This document shows positions 19,917-28,173 of a DNA stretch of 64,000 bases, piece by piece. This stretch comes from Rubellimicrobium arenae (GTDB taxonomy: Bacteria > Pseudomonadota > Alphaproteobacteria > Rhodobacterales > Rhodobacteraceae): contig NZ_JAFMST010000004.1 of NCBI RefSeq assembly GCF_017916275.1, positions 369,282 to 433,281 on the forward strand, written 5' to 3'. The translations under genes were made by a program, and so were the position numbers. Under the pieces are notes generated by a model. It was given only the letters and a program-made list of their open reading frames with translations. It was not told where the DNA came from and searched no databases. Each line of letters opens with the position of its first letter. The stretch's first letter is position 1.

Positions 19917-21218
19917 ATGATGACCACGCTCCTCCTGGGCCAGACCCTGTCCTTCACCGGAGATCCCTTTCTCCAGCCCTGGGAGGAGTGCGTCCTCCAT
20001 CATGCGCATGGCGGGGTGCTGGTCGAAGGCGGGCATATCCGGGCCGTGGGCGACGGCCAGGCCCTGAGGTCGGCGCATCCGCAGGCCCAGGTCCGGGACT
20101 ACGGCCGCGACCTGATCCTGCCGGGCTTCGTGGACGCCCATATGCACTACCCGCAGACGGGCATCATCGCCTCCTGGGGCAAACGGCTCATCGACTGGCT
20201 GAACACCTACACCTTCCCGGAAGAGATGCGATTCGCCGACCCGGCCTATGCGCGGGAGGTGGCGGACCGGACCCTGGACCTCGCGCTCGCCCATGGGACG
20301 ACCACGCTCTGCTCCTACTGCACGATCCACGAAGGCTCGGTGGACGCCTTCTTCGAGGCCGCCGCGGCGCGGGGGATGCGGGTCGTGGCGGGGCGGACCT
20401 GCATGGACCGGGACACCGCGCCCGAGGGCCTGAGGGACACCGCGCAATCCGCCCACGACGAGAGCGCCCGCCTGATCGCCCGCTGGCATGGACGTGGCCG
20501 GGCGGGCTATGCGATCACCCCGCGCTTCTCGCCGACCTCCACGGCCGAGCAGCTGGAGGCCCTGGGCGCGCTCTGGGCCGCGAACCCGACCTGCCTCATG
20601 CAGACCCACCTTAGCGAGCAGACGGACGAGGTGGAGTGGGTGCGCGGGATCTATCCAGGGGCGCGGGACTATCTCGATACCTATGAGGCGCATGGCCTGC
20701 TTGGCCCGCGCGGGGTCTACGGCCATGTCATCCATCTGGAACCACGCGAGGTGGACCGGCTGGCCGAGGTCGGGGCGGCGGCGATCCATTGCCCCACGTC
20801 GAATACCTTCATCGGCTCGGGCCTGTTCGACCTCGTGGGCCTGAAGGGACGCGGCGTGGTGACGGGCCTGGCGACGGACACCGGAGGCGGCTCATCCTTC
20901 TCCATGCTGCGGACGATGGCCACCGCCTACGAGATCGCGCAGATCCGGGGGCATGCGGTCCACCCGTCCCAGCTCCTCTGGCTCGCCACCGAGGGTTCGG
21001 CCAGGGCCCTGCATCTGGACGGGACGGTGGGCCGTCTCGAAGCCGGAGCCGAGGCGGACATGGTGGTCCTCGACCTCGCCTCGACGCCGGTGATCGCGCA
21101 ACGCGCAGAGCGGGCGCGCGACCTGTGGGAGTTGGTGTTCCCCACCCTGATGATGGGGGACGACCGGGCGGTTCGCGCGACATGGGTCGGCGGCCAGCCC
21201 GTCGCGCGACCCGGCTGA
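19917..21218 (+). CDS. guaD: Guanine deaminase
   Basis: Amidohydrolase (433 aa) deaminating guanine to xanthine. Family motifs: ILPGFVDAHMHYPQTGIIASWG (metal His-x-His), WLNTYTFPEE, MQTHLSEQTDEVEWV, YGHVIHLEPREV, IHCPTSNTFIGSGLFD, and the metal aspartate in ATDTGGGSSFSMLRTM. Two ATGs stand together at the start (MMTT). It is divergent from mgtE with a 113-base gap and ends 7 bases from the convergent CAP gene. A second amidohydrolase of purine type lies 600 bases on, suggesting a purine-base salvage neighbourhood. Confidence 0.94.
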   Translation: MMTTLLLGQTLSFTGDPFLQPWEECVLHHAHGGVLVEGGHIRAVGDGQALRSAHPQAQVRDYGRDLILPGFVDAHMHYPQTGIIASWGKRLIDWLNTYTFPEEMRFADPAYAREVADRTLDLALAHGTTTLCSYCTIHEGSVDAFFEAAAARGMRVVAGRTCMDRDTAPEGLRDTAQSAHDESARLIARWHGRGRAGYAITPRFSPTSTAEQLEALGALWAANPTCLMQTHLSEQTDEVEWVRGIYPGARDYLDTYEAHGLLGPRGVYGHVIHLEPREVDRLAEVGAAAIHCPTSNTFIGSGLFDLVGLKGRGVVTGLATDTGGGSSFSMLRTMATAYEIAQIRGHAVHPSQLLWLATEGSARALHLDGTVGRLEAGAEADMVVLDLASTPVIAQRAERARDLWELVFPTLMMGDDRAVRATWVGGQPVARPG

Positions 21219-21225
21219 TCTCGTC

Positions 21226-21735
21226 TCAGCAGGCGTCGGCGAAGATGAGCACCCACATGCCCCCGGACCACCCGAGGCCATAGACCCCGTAGTTCCGGCC
21301 CAGCATGTTGGCCCTGTGGCCCGGGGAGGCCGACCAGCCTGCAAAGGTCGCCTGCGCCGTCTTCTGGCCCCAGGCGATGTTCTCGGCGAAGTAGCCGCGC
21401 CCGGCGCATCCGGCCGCCCGAGCGCGATCCACCACGGTCGACCCGTCGCGCCCGTAATGCGAATGATAGCCGTGGCGCGCCATATCCTCGGCATAGGCCT
21501 GAGCGGCCAACATGAGGTGCCGATCCGCCCGCAGCCCGCCCAAGCCGCTCTGCGAGCGCATCTGGTTCAGCGCCGTCTCGAAGGACACTTCCGACGCGGT
21601 CGAGGTCGAGACGCGGGAGTGGGATGCATCCAGGCTGGCGGCGGTCTGGGCGGAGGAGGACGTGGCCGAAGCCAAAACGAGGCCGCCGGACAGAAGCAGC
21701 GGCGCCACCAGCAGGGATAGCAGTTTCGATCGCAT
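21226..21735 (-). CDS. Secreted CAP-domain (SCP/PR1) protein
   Basis: A 169-aa exported protein. A signal peptide (SLLVAPLLLSGGLVLASATSS) with likely cleavage after SSSAQ is followed by a Ser/Thr-rich linker. The CAP domain runs from about residue 50: ALNQMRSQSGLGGL, DMARHGYHSHYGRDGS (first histidine of the cavity), AENIAWGQKTA, and GWSASPGHRANMLGRNY (second histidine). Function of bacterial CAP proteins is mostly unknown; a small extracellular binding or lytic role is possible. It is convergent with guaD. Confidence 0.9.
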   Translation of the reverse strand: MRSKLLSLLVAPLLLSGGLVLASATSSSAQTAASLDASHSRVSTSTASEVSFETALNQMRSQSGLGGLRADRHLMLAAQAYAEDMARHGYHSHYGRDGSTVVDRARAAGCAGRGYFAENIAWGQKTAQATFAGWSASPGHRANMLGRNYGVYGLGWSGGMWVLIFADAC

Positions 21736-21853
21736 TCGTCGTCTCGCAGCAAAGGACGCCTGAGACGATTACTAAGAGGGATTCTGGCGATCTATTGGCG
21801 CAAGCGGGGCGATGTTGGGCAGGAGCGCCCTTTGGCCTAAACAGTCCGTCCGT

Positions 21854-23203
21854 CTAAGCGAGATTCCGCGCCAAAGCGGCCTGTCGGGCCACGACAGCCG
21901 GGAGATCGATGGTGGTCAGGCGGCTATCCGCCACCACTCGGCGGCCTTCCACCCAAAGATCGCGCACCCGGGTCGGACCGGCCAAGAGCAGCGCGGCCCG
22001 GTCCCAGCTTCCGGCAGCCTCCACTCCACGCATGTCCCATAGGGCAAGATCCCCCCGCGCACCGACGGCGATGCGCCCGCAATCGGGTCGGCCCAGCACC
22101 TCGGCCCCACCCCGCGTCGCGATCCAGAGCGCCTCGCGCGCGCTCATGGCGTCGGCCCCGAGCGACACCCGCTGAAGCAGCATCGCCTGCCGCGCTTCGG
22201 CAACGAGGTTTCCGGTGTCGTTGCTGGCGGAACCATCGACGCCCAGGCCCACCTTGACGCCAGCGCCCCGCATGGCCCGCAGCGGCGCGATCCCGGACCC
22301 CAGGCGGCAGTTCGAGCATGGGCAATGCGCCACGCCGGTTCCGGTCCGGGCAAAGAGGCCGATCTCCTGCGGGTCGAGCTTCACGCAGTGCGCGTGCCAG
22401 ACATCCGGCCCGGTCCAGCCCAGGTCCTCCGCATACTGGCCGGGGCGGCATCCGAACCGTTCGAGCGAGTAGGCCACGTCCTCGTCGTTCTCGGCGAGGT
22501 GGGTGTGGAGCATGACCTTCTTGTCGCGCGCAAGCAGCGCGGCCTCGCGCATGAGGTCGCGACTGACCGAGAACGGCGAGCATGGCGCCACGCCGACCCG
22601 CACCATCGCCCCATCGGACGGGTCGTGGAACGCGTCGATCACGCGAATGCAGTCCTCGAGGATTGCGGCCTCGCTCTCGACCAGAGCGTCGGGCGGCAGA
22701 CCGCCCTGGCTTTCGCCAATGCTCATCGCGCCGCGGGTCGGATGGAAGCGGAGCCCGATTTCCCGGGCCGCGGCGATGGTGTCGTCGAGCCGCGCCCCGT
22801 TGGGGAACAGGTACAGGTGGTCCGAGCTGAGCGTGCAGCCCGAGAGGGCCAACTCGGCCAAGCCCACCAGGGCGGACACGAACATCTCCTCGGGCCCGAA
22901 GCGGGACCAGATCGGATAGAGCGTCTTGAGCCACCCGAACAGAAGCGCATCCTGCGCCCCCGGGACGGCGCGCGTCAGCGTCTGGTAGAGATGGTGGTGC
23001 GTGTTCACGAGGCCGGGGGTGAGAAGCGCCCCCGAGGCGTCGACCACCTCGGCCCCCGGCGCCACGACCCCCTGAGCCACGAGCCCCTGCCCCACCGCGG
23101 CCACGACGCCATCCCGCACCAGCACATCGCAGTTCGCGATCTCCCGTCCGGCATCGTCCATGGTCAGGCAGAGGTCGGCGTTGCGGATCAGGAGGTCGGG
23201 CAT
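21854..23203 (-). CDS. 8-oxoguanine deaminase-like amidohydrolase
   Basis: A 449-aa metal-dependent amidohydrolase of the TrzA/AtzA-SsnA group. Motifs: LLTPGLVNTHHHLYQTLTRA (metal histidines), LHTHLAENDEDV, WHAHCVKLD, HCPCSNCRLGSGIAPL and GVDGSASNDTGNL (metal Asp and following Ser-Asn). The combination NTHHHLYQTLTRA with GVDGSASND is typical of enzymes characterised as 8-oxoguanine deaminases, which turn 8-oxoguanine into urate. A related hydroxydechloroatrazine-type activity cannot be excluded. A purine role is supported by guaD nearby. Confidence 0.85.
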   Translation of the reverse strand: MPDLLIRNADLCLTMDDAGREIANCDVLVRDGVVAAVGQGLVAQGVVAPGAEVVDASGALLTPGLVNTHHHLYQTLTRAVPGAQDALLFGWLKTLYPIWSRFGPEEMFVSALVGLAELALSGCTLSSDHLYLFPNGARLDDTIAAAREIGLRFHPTRGAMSIGESQGGLPPDALVESEAAILEDCIRVIDAFHDPSDGAMVRVGVAPCSPFSVSRDLMREAALLARDKKVMLHTHLAENDEDVAYSLERFGCRPGQYAEDLGWTGPDVWHAHCVKLDPQEIGLFARTGTGVAHCPCSNCRLGSGIAPLRAMRGAGVKVGLGVDGSASNDTGNLVAEARQAMLLQRVSLGADAMSAREALWIATRGGAEVLGRPDCGRIAVGARGDLALWDMRGVEAAGSWDRAALLLAGPTRVRDLWVEGRRVVADSRLTTIDLPAVVARQAALARNLA

Positions 23204-23326
23204 CGTCAGGTCCTTTCGTGACGGTTCGTCCCTGCTCCGGCGCGAACCTTCCCGTGGAAGGCGGGCGCCACGCCGCGGGGCCGTGATGAGCGCAGGAACC
23301 GGACCCAGCCCCGCATGGCCGGTCTC

Positions 23327-24142
23327 TCAGGAAATGCCAGCCAGCAGCTCCATGGCGGCGGCGTGGATGGCCGGGCTGACTGCGGCCAGAAGCCGTCCAC
23401 CCTCATGTGCCGGACGACCTTCCCAGTCGGTGGCGATGCCGCCGGCGGCAGTGACCACCGCGATCGGGGCCTGGACATCGTAGGGCTGCAGGCCAGCCTC
23501 GATCACGAGATCGACCTGGCCGGCGGCCACCAGCGCGTAGCCGTAGCAATCCATGCCATACCGGACGAGCCGGGCCCGATCGGCGACGCGCCGGAAGGCC
23601 GAATATTCCGCCGCCGTCCCGATCTCGGGAAAGGTGGTCAGGATCGTGGCTTCGGACAGGGGACGATCGCGGCCCACCCGGAGCGGAGCGGCGCCCCGCG
23701 GACCAGTCACGAGGGCCCGGCCGAACCCGCCCTCGAATCGCTCTCCGATGTAAGGCTGGTCGATGATGCCGAAGATCGGTCCCGCATCGTCCGCCACCGA
23801 GATGAGGACCCCCCAGGTCGGCGTTCCGCTGATGTAGCCCCGGGTGCCGTCGATGGGATCGAGAACCCAGGTCAGCCCAGTCGTCCCGGCCTTGCGGCCG
23901 TATTCCTCGCCCAGGATGGCGTCGTCGGGCCGCAGCTGGGCCAGCAGGTCGCGCATCGCCCGTTCGGCCGCCCGGTCGGCCTCGGTCACGGGATCGAAGC
24001 GTCCCCCCGGCCCCGGACCCTTGTCATCCGAAAGGATGCCGGTCCGGAAATGCTTCAGGGTCTCGGGCCGGGCTGCGTCGGCCAAGGCATGCGCCGTGCG
24101 GATCAGCTCGGCCTGGAGGTCGGATGTCAGGGGGTCGTGCAT
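23327..24142 (-). CDS. hisN: Inositol-monophosphatase-fold phosphatase, probable histidinol-phosphatase
   Basis: A 271-aa Mg2+/Li+-sensitive phosphatase fold. Motifs: FDPVTEADRAAERAM, ILGEEYG, WVLDPIDGTRGYISGTPTWG, and YDVQAPIAVVTAAGG. The RGYISG variant after the DPIDGT core and MDCYGYALVAAGQVDLVIEAGLQPYD are characteristic of HisN, which completes histidine synthesis in actinobacteria and many alphaproteobacteria. Two other IMPase-fold genes in this window (33477-34268 and 46433-47272) have different signatures. The role is by family resemblance only. Confidence 0.82.
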   Translation of the reverse strand: MHDPLTSDLQAELIRTAHALADAARPETLKHFRTGILSDDKGPGPGGRFDPVTEADRAAERAMRDLLAQLRPDDAILGEEYGRKAGTTGLTWVLDPIDGTRGYISGTPTWGVLISVADDAGPIFGIIDQPYIGERFEGGFGRALVTGPRGAAPLRVGRDRPLSEATILTTFPEIGTAAEYSAFRRVADRARLVRYGMDCYGYALVAAGQVDLVIEAGLQPYDVQAPIAVVTAAGGIATDWEGRPAHEGGRLLAAVSPAIHAAAMELLAGIS

Positions 24143-24202
24143 AGGGCCGCTCCGCTTCCGGGGTCGGAAAGGCGGTAGCGCGGCCCTGTCGGCACGGTCA
24201 AG

Positions 24203-24577
24203 TCAGGCTGCGTCGCTGAGCACGCGGGCCAGATCGAACAAACGACGCCGCTGCGCCTCGGGAATGGCGTAGTAGGAGCGGAGCAGCTCCAGCGCCTCGC
24301 GGTCCGAGAGGATGTCGTTCGGCATGTCCGGTCCCACGGCAAGGTCCGGTTGCACCTGGCTGTCCATACCCTCGAAGAAGAACGACACGGGCACGCTTAG
24401 CGCAGCGGCGATGTCCCACAGGCGGGACGCGCTGACGCGGTTCGCACCGGTCTCGTACTTCTGGATTTGTTGAAACTTGATTCCCACCCGGTCGGCAAGT
24501 TGTTGCTGCGTGGTCCCAAGCGTCCACCTGCGGTGGCGGATGCGCTTGCCCACATGCACATCGACGGGATGCTTCAT
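24203..24577 (-). CDS. Cro/C1-type helix-turn-helix regulator
   Basis: A 124-aa protein with an N-terminal XRE helix-turn-helix (about residues 10-65: VGKRIRHRRWTLGTTQQQLADRV, FQQIQKYETGANRVSASRL, LSVPVSFFFEG) and a helical C-terminal tail (LRSYYAIPEAQRRRLFDLARVL). This small two-part architecture is common in Rhodobacterales, where such proteins are chromosomal regulators of uncharacterised targets and not phage repressors. AAGGAAG precedes the ATG. It stands alone, between the HisN-like and LysR genes. Confidence 0.88.
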   Translation of the reverse strand: MKHPVDVHVGKRIRHRRWTLGTTQQQLADRVGIKFQQIQKYETGANRVSASRLWDIAAALSVPVSFFFEGMDSQVQPDLAVGPDMPNDILSDREALELLRSYYAIPEAQRRRLFDLARVLSDAA

Positions 24578-24763
24578 GTCGTGCTTCCTTGTGTCGTTTC
24601 GTTTCGCATCGGGAAAACGCCCCGCTCAAAGGGGGAGCAGGTCGTCCCAAGCAGAAGCGGTTGCTTCGCGTTCCGATTTCGCCGTAGCCTGAAACAAACA
24701 CGGATAGGTTGAAATAGTCACCTTGGCTTTTTGGACAGGTGGGGTGCGGGCGGCAATCCGCTC

Positions 24764-25669
24764 TCAGGCAGCGGTATGTTGCCCGACGTCAGCCAGGATT
24801 CTGGGCCTCTGGGTTGCCGCTGACCTGTACTCCCGCCGCAGAAGTTCAAGCAGGTCCTCCTGCGCAGGCGCCCGGGCGGGATCACGGGCGTACATGTTGA
24901 TGTGAACCGACCATAGCTCCGGCAGATGGCCGACATGGACGACCCGCTCGAGGTGCGGCGGCTCCGCCCCGTCGATCTGGACATAGACCGCAAGGTCGGC
25001 GCTCACGATGGCTTCGTTCGTGCGGGTGGAGGAGCTTTCCACCGCCATCTCCCAGGGGATGCCGGCGCGATCCAGGCGGCGCTGAACGCCCTTGCGGAAG
25101 ATGCAGTGGGTTTCGAAGGCGAGACGCAGAGGCTTGGCGCGCCAGGCCTGCCCGCCCGGCGCACCGATCCAGGCCAATGACCGTTCGGCCAGGGTCTCGG
25201 CCCCGGGGTCGGGCGTGTCCTCCGTCGTCAGGATCACGTCCATCTCGCCCCGGGCAAAATCCTCCTTCAGCTTCAACGTGAAGGAGGAAACCAGGTTGAC
25301 CTTGATCCGCGGGTAATCCTTGGAAAAGCGATGAAGCACGTTGGGGATGGACGGGTAGACGATGTCGTGCGGAACCCCCAGCACGATCTCCCCTTCCAGG
25401 TCGCAACGCGTGAGGCGTCCCCAGGCTTCATCGTTGAGGGCCAGCATCCGACGGGCGTAGCTGAGCAGTTGCTCCCCCGTGGCGGTCAGGCCGACTCCGC
25501 GCCCGGATCGGTCGATCAGGTCGAGGCCGGTCGATTCCTCCAGGCGCTTGAGCTGCATGGATACGGCCGATTGGGTCAGGTTCAGCAAGGCCGCCGCGCG
25601 GGTCACCCCACCCGTGTCGGCCACCGCTACCAGGGAACGAAGGGCGGTCAGGTCGAGGTTCCGCGGCAT
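24764..25669 (-). CDS. LysR-family transcriptional regulator
   Basis: A 301-aa LysR-type regulator: winged helix-turn-helix at residues 4-63 (LTALRSLVAVADTGGVTRAA, NLTQSAVSMQLKRLEESTGL, DRSGRGVGLTATG) and a periplasmic-binding-type effector domain from about 90 (EIVLGVPHDIVYPSIPNVL, EDFARGEMDVILTTED). The start at MPRNLDL is where LysR homology begins; the longer frame to 25732 has no support. It is divergent from the DUF1127 gene across 139 AT-rich bases. Its effector is unknown. Confidence 0.92.
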   Translation of the reverse strand: MPRNLDLTALRSLVAVADTGGVTRAAALLNLTQSAVSMQLKRLEESTGLDLIDRSGRGVGLTATGEQLLSYARRMLALNDEAWGRLTRCDLEGEIVLGVPHDIVYPSIPNVLHRFSKDYPRIKVNLVSSFTLKLKEDFARGEMDVILTTEDTPDPGAETLAERSLAWIGAPGGQAWRAKPLRLAFETHCIFRKGVQRRLDRAGIPWEMAVESSSTRTNEAIVSADLAVYVQIDGAEPPHLERVVHVGHLPELWSVHINMYARDPARAPAQEDLLELLRREYRSAATQRPRILADVGQHTAA

Positions 25670-25808
25670 ATCACATTCCCTGATGTCAACTGTTTCAAAT
25701 ATTCGTTTTCCGCATAGGCGATTCCGGGGCAATTATCAAGCATCGGAATGCATGAGCGATCACGCATCACGATTTATGGCATAACGCATTTCGATCAGGA
25801 GCCCTGTC

Positions 25809-26021
25809 ATGGAACGACTTTCATCCCTCGCCGGCCATTTCAGCCGCCGCTCGACCCTGTCCTTGTCGCACCTTCTCCGGCTGGCCGCGCTGGCGCGGTC
25901 GCGCCGGCAACTTGCTGATCTGGAAGATCATCTTCTCAGGGATGTCGGGCTGACCCGCACCGAGGCGCGGCATGAGGCGGAGAAGCCGGTCTGGGATGCC
26001 CCCGGCCACTGGCTGCGCTGA
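25809..26021 (+). CDS. DUF1127 small protein
   Basis: A 70-aa arginine-rich protein. The C-terminal half, RSRRQLADLEDHLLRDVGLTRTEARHEAEKPVWD read in two overlapping parts, is the DUF1127 (YjiS-like) motif. In alphaproteobacteria these short proteins influence RNA turnover and carbon or phosphate metabolism. AGGAG lies ahead of the ATG. It is divergent from a LysR regulator, which could control it. A stem-loop with a short T-run follows. Confidence 0.88.
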   Translation: MERLSSLAGHFSRRSTLSLSHLLRLAALARSRRQLADLEDHLLRDVGLTRTEARHEAEKPVWDAPGHWLR

Positions 26022-26035
26022 CGGATGCGACAATG

Positions 26036-26064
26036 GGGGCGTCTTGAAAAGCAAACGCCCCTTT
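26036..26064 (+). terminator. Probable terminator after the DUF1127 gene
   Basis: GGGGCGT (26036-26042) pairs exactly with ACGCCCC (26055-26061) around a 12-base A-rich loop and is followed by TTT. It is 15 bases after the DUF1127 stop. The stem is short and the T-run is weak, so read-through towards the Bax-inhibitor gene is possible. Confidence 0.55.
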
Positions 26065-26129
26065 CCAATATGCTCCTTCGAAGGCGTCGCTTACTGGCGG
26101 CGCCCTTAGAGACATGCAGAGGGGGTACC

Positions 26130-26873
26130 ATGGCTGACTATTCCACGATCCGCGCGACGACGGCCGGCGCCCGGGCCGCGCGGATCGATGAAGGGCTTCG
26201 CGCCCATATGAACAAGGTCTACGGCACGATGTCCGTGGGCATGCTGGTCACGGGCGCCGTGGCCTGGGCTGTCGGCTCCTCGCCGGCGCTGCTGTCCGCC
26301 TTCCGTGACCCGGTGACGATGCAGCCGAACATCCTGGGCTGGATCGCGATGTTCGCGCCGCTGATCTTCGTCTTCGTCATCGGTGGCGCGGTCAACCGCG
26401 TGTCGGCCGCTGCGCTGCAGACGATGTTCTATGTGTTCTCGGCGCTGATGGGCCTTTCGCTGGCCTGGATCTTCGCCGTGTTCACGGGCGTGTCCATCGC
26501 CCAGACCTTCCTCGTGACGGCGATCGCCTTCGCGGGCCTGTCGCTGTACGGCTACACGACCAAGCGTGACATCACCGGGTGGGGCTCCTTCCTGATGATG
26601 GGCCTGATCGGCCTCATCGCGGCCTCGGTCATCAACATCTTCCTCGGCTCGCCCGCGATCGCCTTCGCGGTGTCGATCATCGGCCTGCTGATCTTCGCGG
26701 CGCTGACGGCCTATGACACCCAGCGGATCAAGGTCGACTACGTCCAGCACGCCAACTACGGCGACGCCGAATGGCTTGGCAAGTCGGCGATCCTGGGCGC
26801 GCTCAACCTGTACATGAACTTCATCAACATCTTCATGTTCCTGCTCCAGTTCATGGGCAACCAGCGCGACTGA
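26130..26873 (+). CDS. Bax inhibitor-1/YccA family membrane protein
   Basis: A 247-aa protein with seven membrane segments (from GTMSVGMLVTGAVAWAV to the last MNFINIFMFLLQFMG). The BI-1 signature region SLYGYTTKRDITGWGSFL and the C-terminal AALTAYDTQRIKVDY with ALNLYMNFINIF identify it. Bacterial BI-1 proteins (such as YetJ) are pH-sensitive calcium leak channels; the aspartates typical of that sensor appear in TAYDTQ and nearby. The ATG at 26130 follows AGAGGGGGT; an in-frame start further up gives an unlikely extension. A strong terminator follows. Confidence 0.93.
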   Translation: MADYSTIRATTAGARAARIDEGLRAHMNKVYGTMSVGMLVTGAVAWAVGSSPALLSAFRDPVTMQPNILGWIAMFAPLIFVFVIGGAVNRVSAAALQTMFYVFSALMGLSLAWIFAVFTGVSIAQTFLVTAIAFAGLSLYGYTTKRDITGWGSFLMMGLIGLIAASVINIFLGSPAIAFAVSIIGLLIFAALTAYDTQRIKVDYVQHANYGDAEWLGKSAILGALNLYMNFINIFMFLLQFMGNQRD

Positions 26874-26899
26874 CGCGCGGATCGACACGGAATCGCAGG

Positions 26900-26926
26900 G
26901 GGCCGGCCGCAACGCCGGCCCTTTTT
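26900..26926 (+). terminator. Rho-independent terminator after the Bax-inhibitor gene
   Basis: GGGCCGGC (26900-26907) pairs perfectly with GCCGGCCC (26914-26921) around CGCAAC and is followed by TTTTT. It lies 26 bases after the stop codon, a textbook intrinsic terminator on the plus strand. Confidence 0.92.
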
Positions 26927-26933
26927 CGTGGCG

Positions 26934-27422
26934 TCAGAGCCGTCGCTCCATCTCGACCACGGCGAAAGGGACGCCCCCGAACTGAAGCGTCCTGGGCCCG
27001 ACCTCCTGGAAGCCCAGCGCCGCATAGAATGGCACGGCCGTGAGCGTCGACAGGCACGACAGGCGGACCAGGCCCGCCGATCGTGCGTCCATGGCCACGC
27101 GATCCAGGATCGCCCGACCGATCCCGCGCCGCACCGCACGAGCGTCCGTCGCCACATGGCGGACATGGCCCATACCGGGCGTCACACCGCCCCCGGGGGC
27201 GTCCTGCGACCAGCCCCCTGCCCCCAGCAGCACACCCTCCTCCTCGGCCAGGTAGTAGCGCCCCGAGGCCAGCAGCCCGGGCTGCGCGCGGGCCATGCGT
27301 GGCAGGGCGAGCACGAGGGTGGACGGAGGGTAGTGGCTCCGCAGCAGCGGCCCGTAGGACCGGCCCAGCAGCGCGTCCACGGCCCCGATGTCCGCAAGGG
27401 TGGCGCGGCGTATCGTGAACAC
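26934..27422 (-). CDS. GNAT-family N-acetyltransferase
   Basis: A 162-aa acetyltransferase-fold protein. Seen: FTIRRATLADIGAVDALL at the start, motif A with the acetyl-CoA loop GHVRHVATDARAVRRGIGRAIL, and motif B (LSCLSTLTAVPFYAALGFQEVG). The substrate is unknown. I prefer GTG at 27422 because GAGG stands just upstream and FTIRRA is the usual family opening; a TTG at 27434 also keeps the frame open. The gene begins just downstream of the rpmG terminator, so it needs its own promoter or read-through. Confidence 0.85.
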   Translation of the reverse strand: MFTIRRATLADIGAVDALLGRSYGPLLRSHYPPSTLVLALPRMARAQPGLLASGRYYLAEEEGVLLGAGGWSQDAPGGGVTPGMGHVRHVATDARAVRRGIGRAILDRVAMDARSAGLVRLSCLSTLTAVPFYAALGFQEVGPRTLQFGGVPFAVVEMERRL

Positions 27423-27437
27423 GGAACCTCGCAACGG

Positions 27438-27466
27438 AAAAGGGCCGCGTGTGTCCCACGCGGCCC
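27438..27466 (-). terminator. Rho-independent terminator of rpmG
   Basis: Read on the minus strand, GGGCCGCGTG and CACGCGGCCC form a perfect 10-bp stem around GGACA, followed by TTTT. It begins about 26 bases after the rpmG stop. It is one of the clearest terminators in the window. Confidence 0.93.
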
Positions 27467-27492
27467 CGTCAAGTCAAACGCCGGAGGGCAGA

Positions 27493-27660
27493 TTACTTGA
27501 TCTTGCCTTCCTTGTATTCGACGTGCTTGCGCACGACAGGGTCGTACTTCCGCACGGTCATCTTCTCGGTCATGGTACGGGCGTTCTTCTTCGTGACGTA
27601 GAAGTGCCCCGTGCCCGCCGAAGAGTTCAGGCGGATCTTGATGGTCGTCGGCTTGGCCAT
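27493..27660 (-). CDS. rpmG: 50S ribosomal protein L33
   Basis: A 55-aa protein, [20 protein letters not shown] at the start and [18 protein letters not shown] at the end, which is the L33 family throughout. It has no CxxC pairs, so it is the zinc-free (C-minus) form typical of proteobacteria. It is a single-gene unit with its own promoter-like sequence upstream and a strong terminator. Confidence 0.97.
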   Translation of the reverse strand: MAKPTTIKIRLNSSAGTGHFYVTKKNARTMTEKMTVRKYDPVVRKHVEYKEGKIK

Positions 27661-27714
27661 GTCGTCTCTCCCGTCGCGGGAGGTGGGCCCGCGTGAATGT
27701 CGGATGAAGCCCGC

Positions 27715-27742
27715 CTTTTAGCTACGGGGCGGGGTGTGTCAA
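27715..27742 (-). promoter_or_regulatory. Candidate promoter of rpmG
   Basis: On the minus strand there is a perfect -35 hexamer TTGACA (27742-27737) and, after a 16-base spacer, TAAAAG (27720-27715) as a weak -10. Transcription would begin near 27708, about 48 bases before the rpmG start codon. It lies just downstream of the rnpB 3' end. Confidence 0.5.
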
Positions 27743-27761
27743 CCCGAAACAGGCAGATCGG

Positions 27762-28167
27762 TGCGCGGATGGCCTGTAAGCCGGATTCTGTCCAGGGGTT
27801 GCCCCCGTCGGATGACCATTCCTCTGGACCCGCCGTTACCGACGGGCCTCAAGCTGCCAACCCGGGCCCCTCGGGTTGAAGCATCCCTGTCCTCGCGGAC
27901 GCGGGGCCCCTATTTGGCATTGCTCCCGGTGGGGCTTGCCGTGCCGGTCCGGTTGCCCGTCCCGCGGTGGGCTCTTACCCCACCGTTTCACCCTTGCCCG
28001 GCGGATTGATCCTTCGGCGAACCTCCGGTCCGACGGGCGGTCTCGTTCTCTGTGGCGCTTTCCCTCGGGTTACCCCGGCCGGGCGTTACCCGGCACCGTG
28101 CTTTCCGGAGTCCGGACTTTCCTCGTGGACCTTGCGGCCCCCGCGGTCATCCGGCCATCCGCGCGCG
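27762..28167 (-). ncRNA. rnpB: RNase P RNA (class A)
   Basis: Catalytic RNA of RNase P, which matures tRNA 5' ends. Read on the minus strand, the 5' and 3' ends pair as helix P1 (GCGCGGATGGCC near 28165-28153 with GGCCATCCGCGC near 27774-27763). The universally conserved cores are present: GAGGAAAGTCCGGACTCC near 28125-28107, and ACAGAATCCGGCTTACAGGC near the 3' end. The central GAACGAGACC-type and GGGGTAAGAGCCCACC elements are also visible. Ends are accurate to a few bases. It begins directly after the stop of the amidase gene on the same strand. Confidence 0.97.
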
Positions 28168-28173
28168 GTTGCC

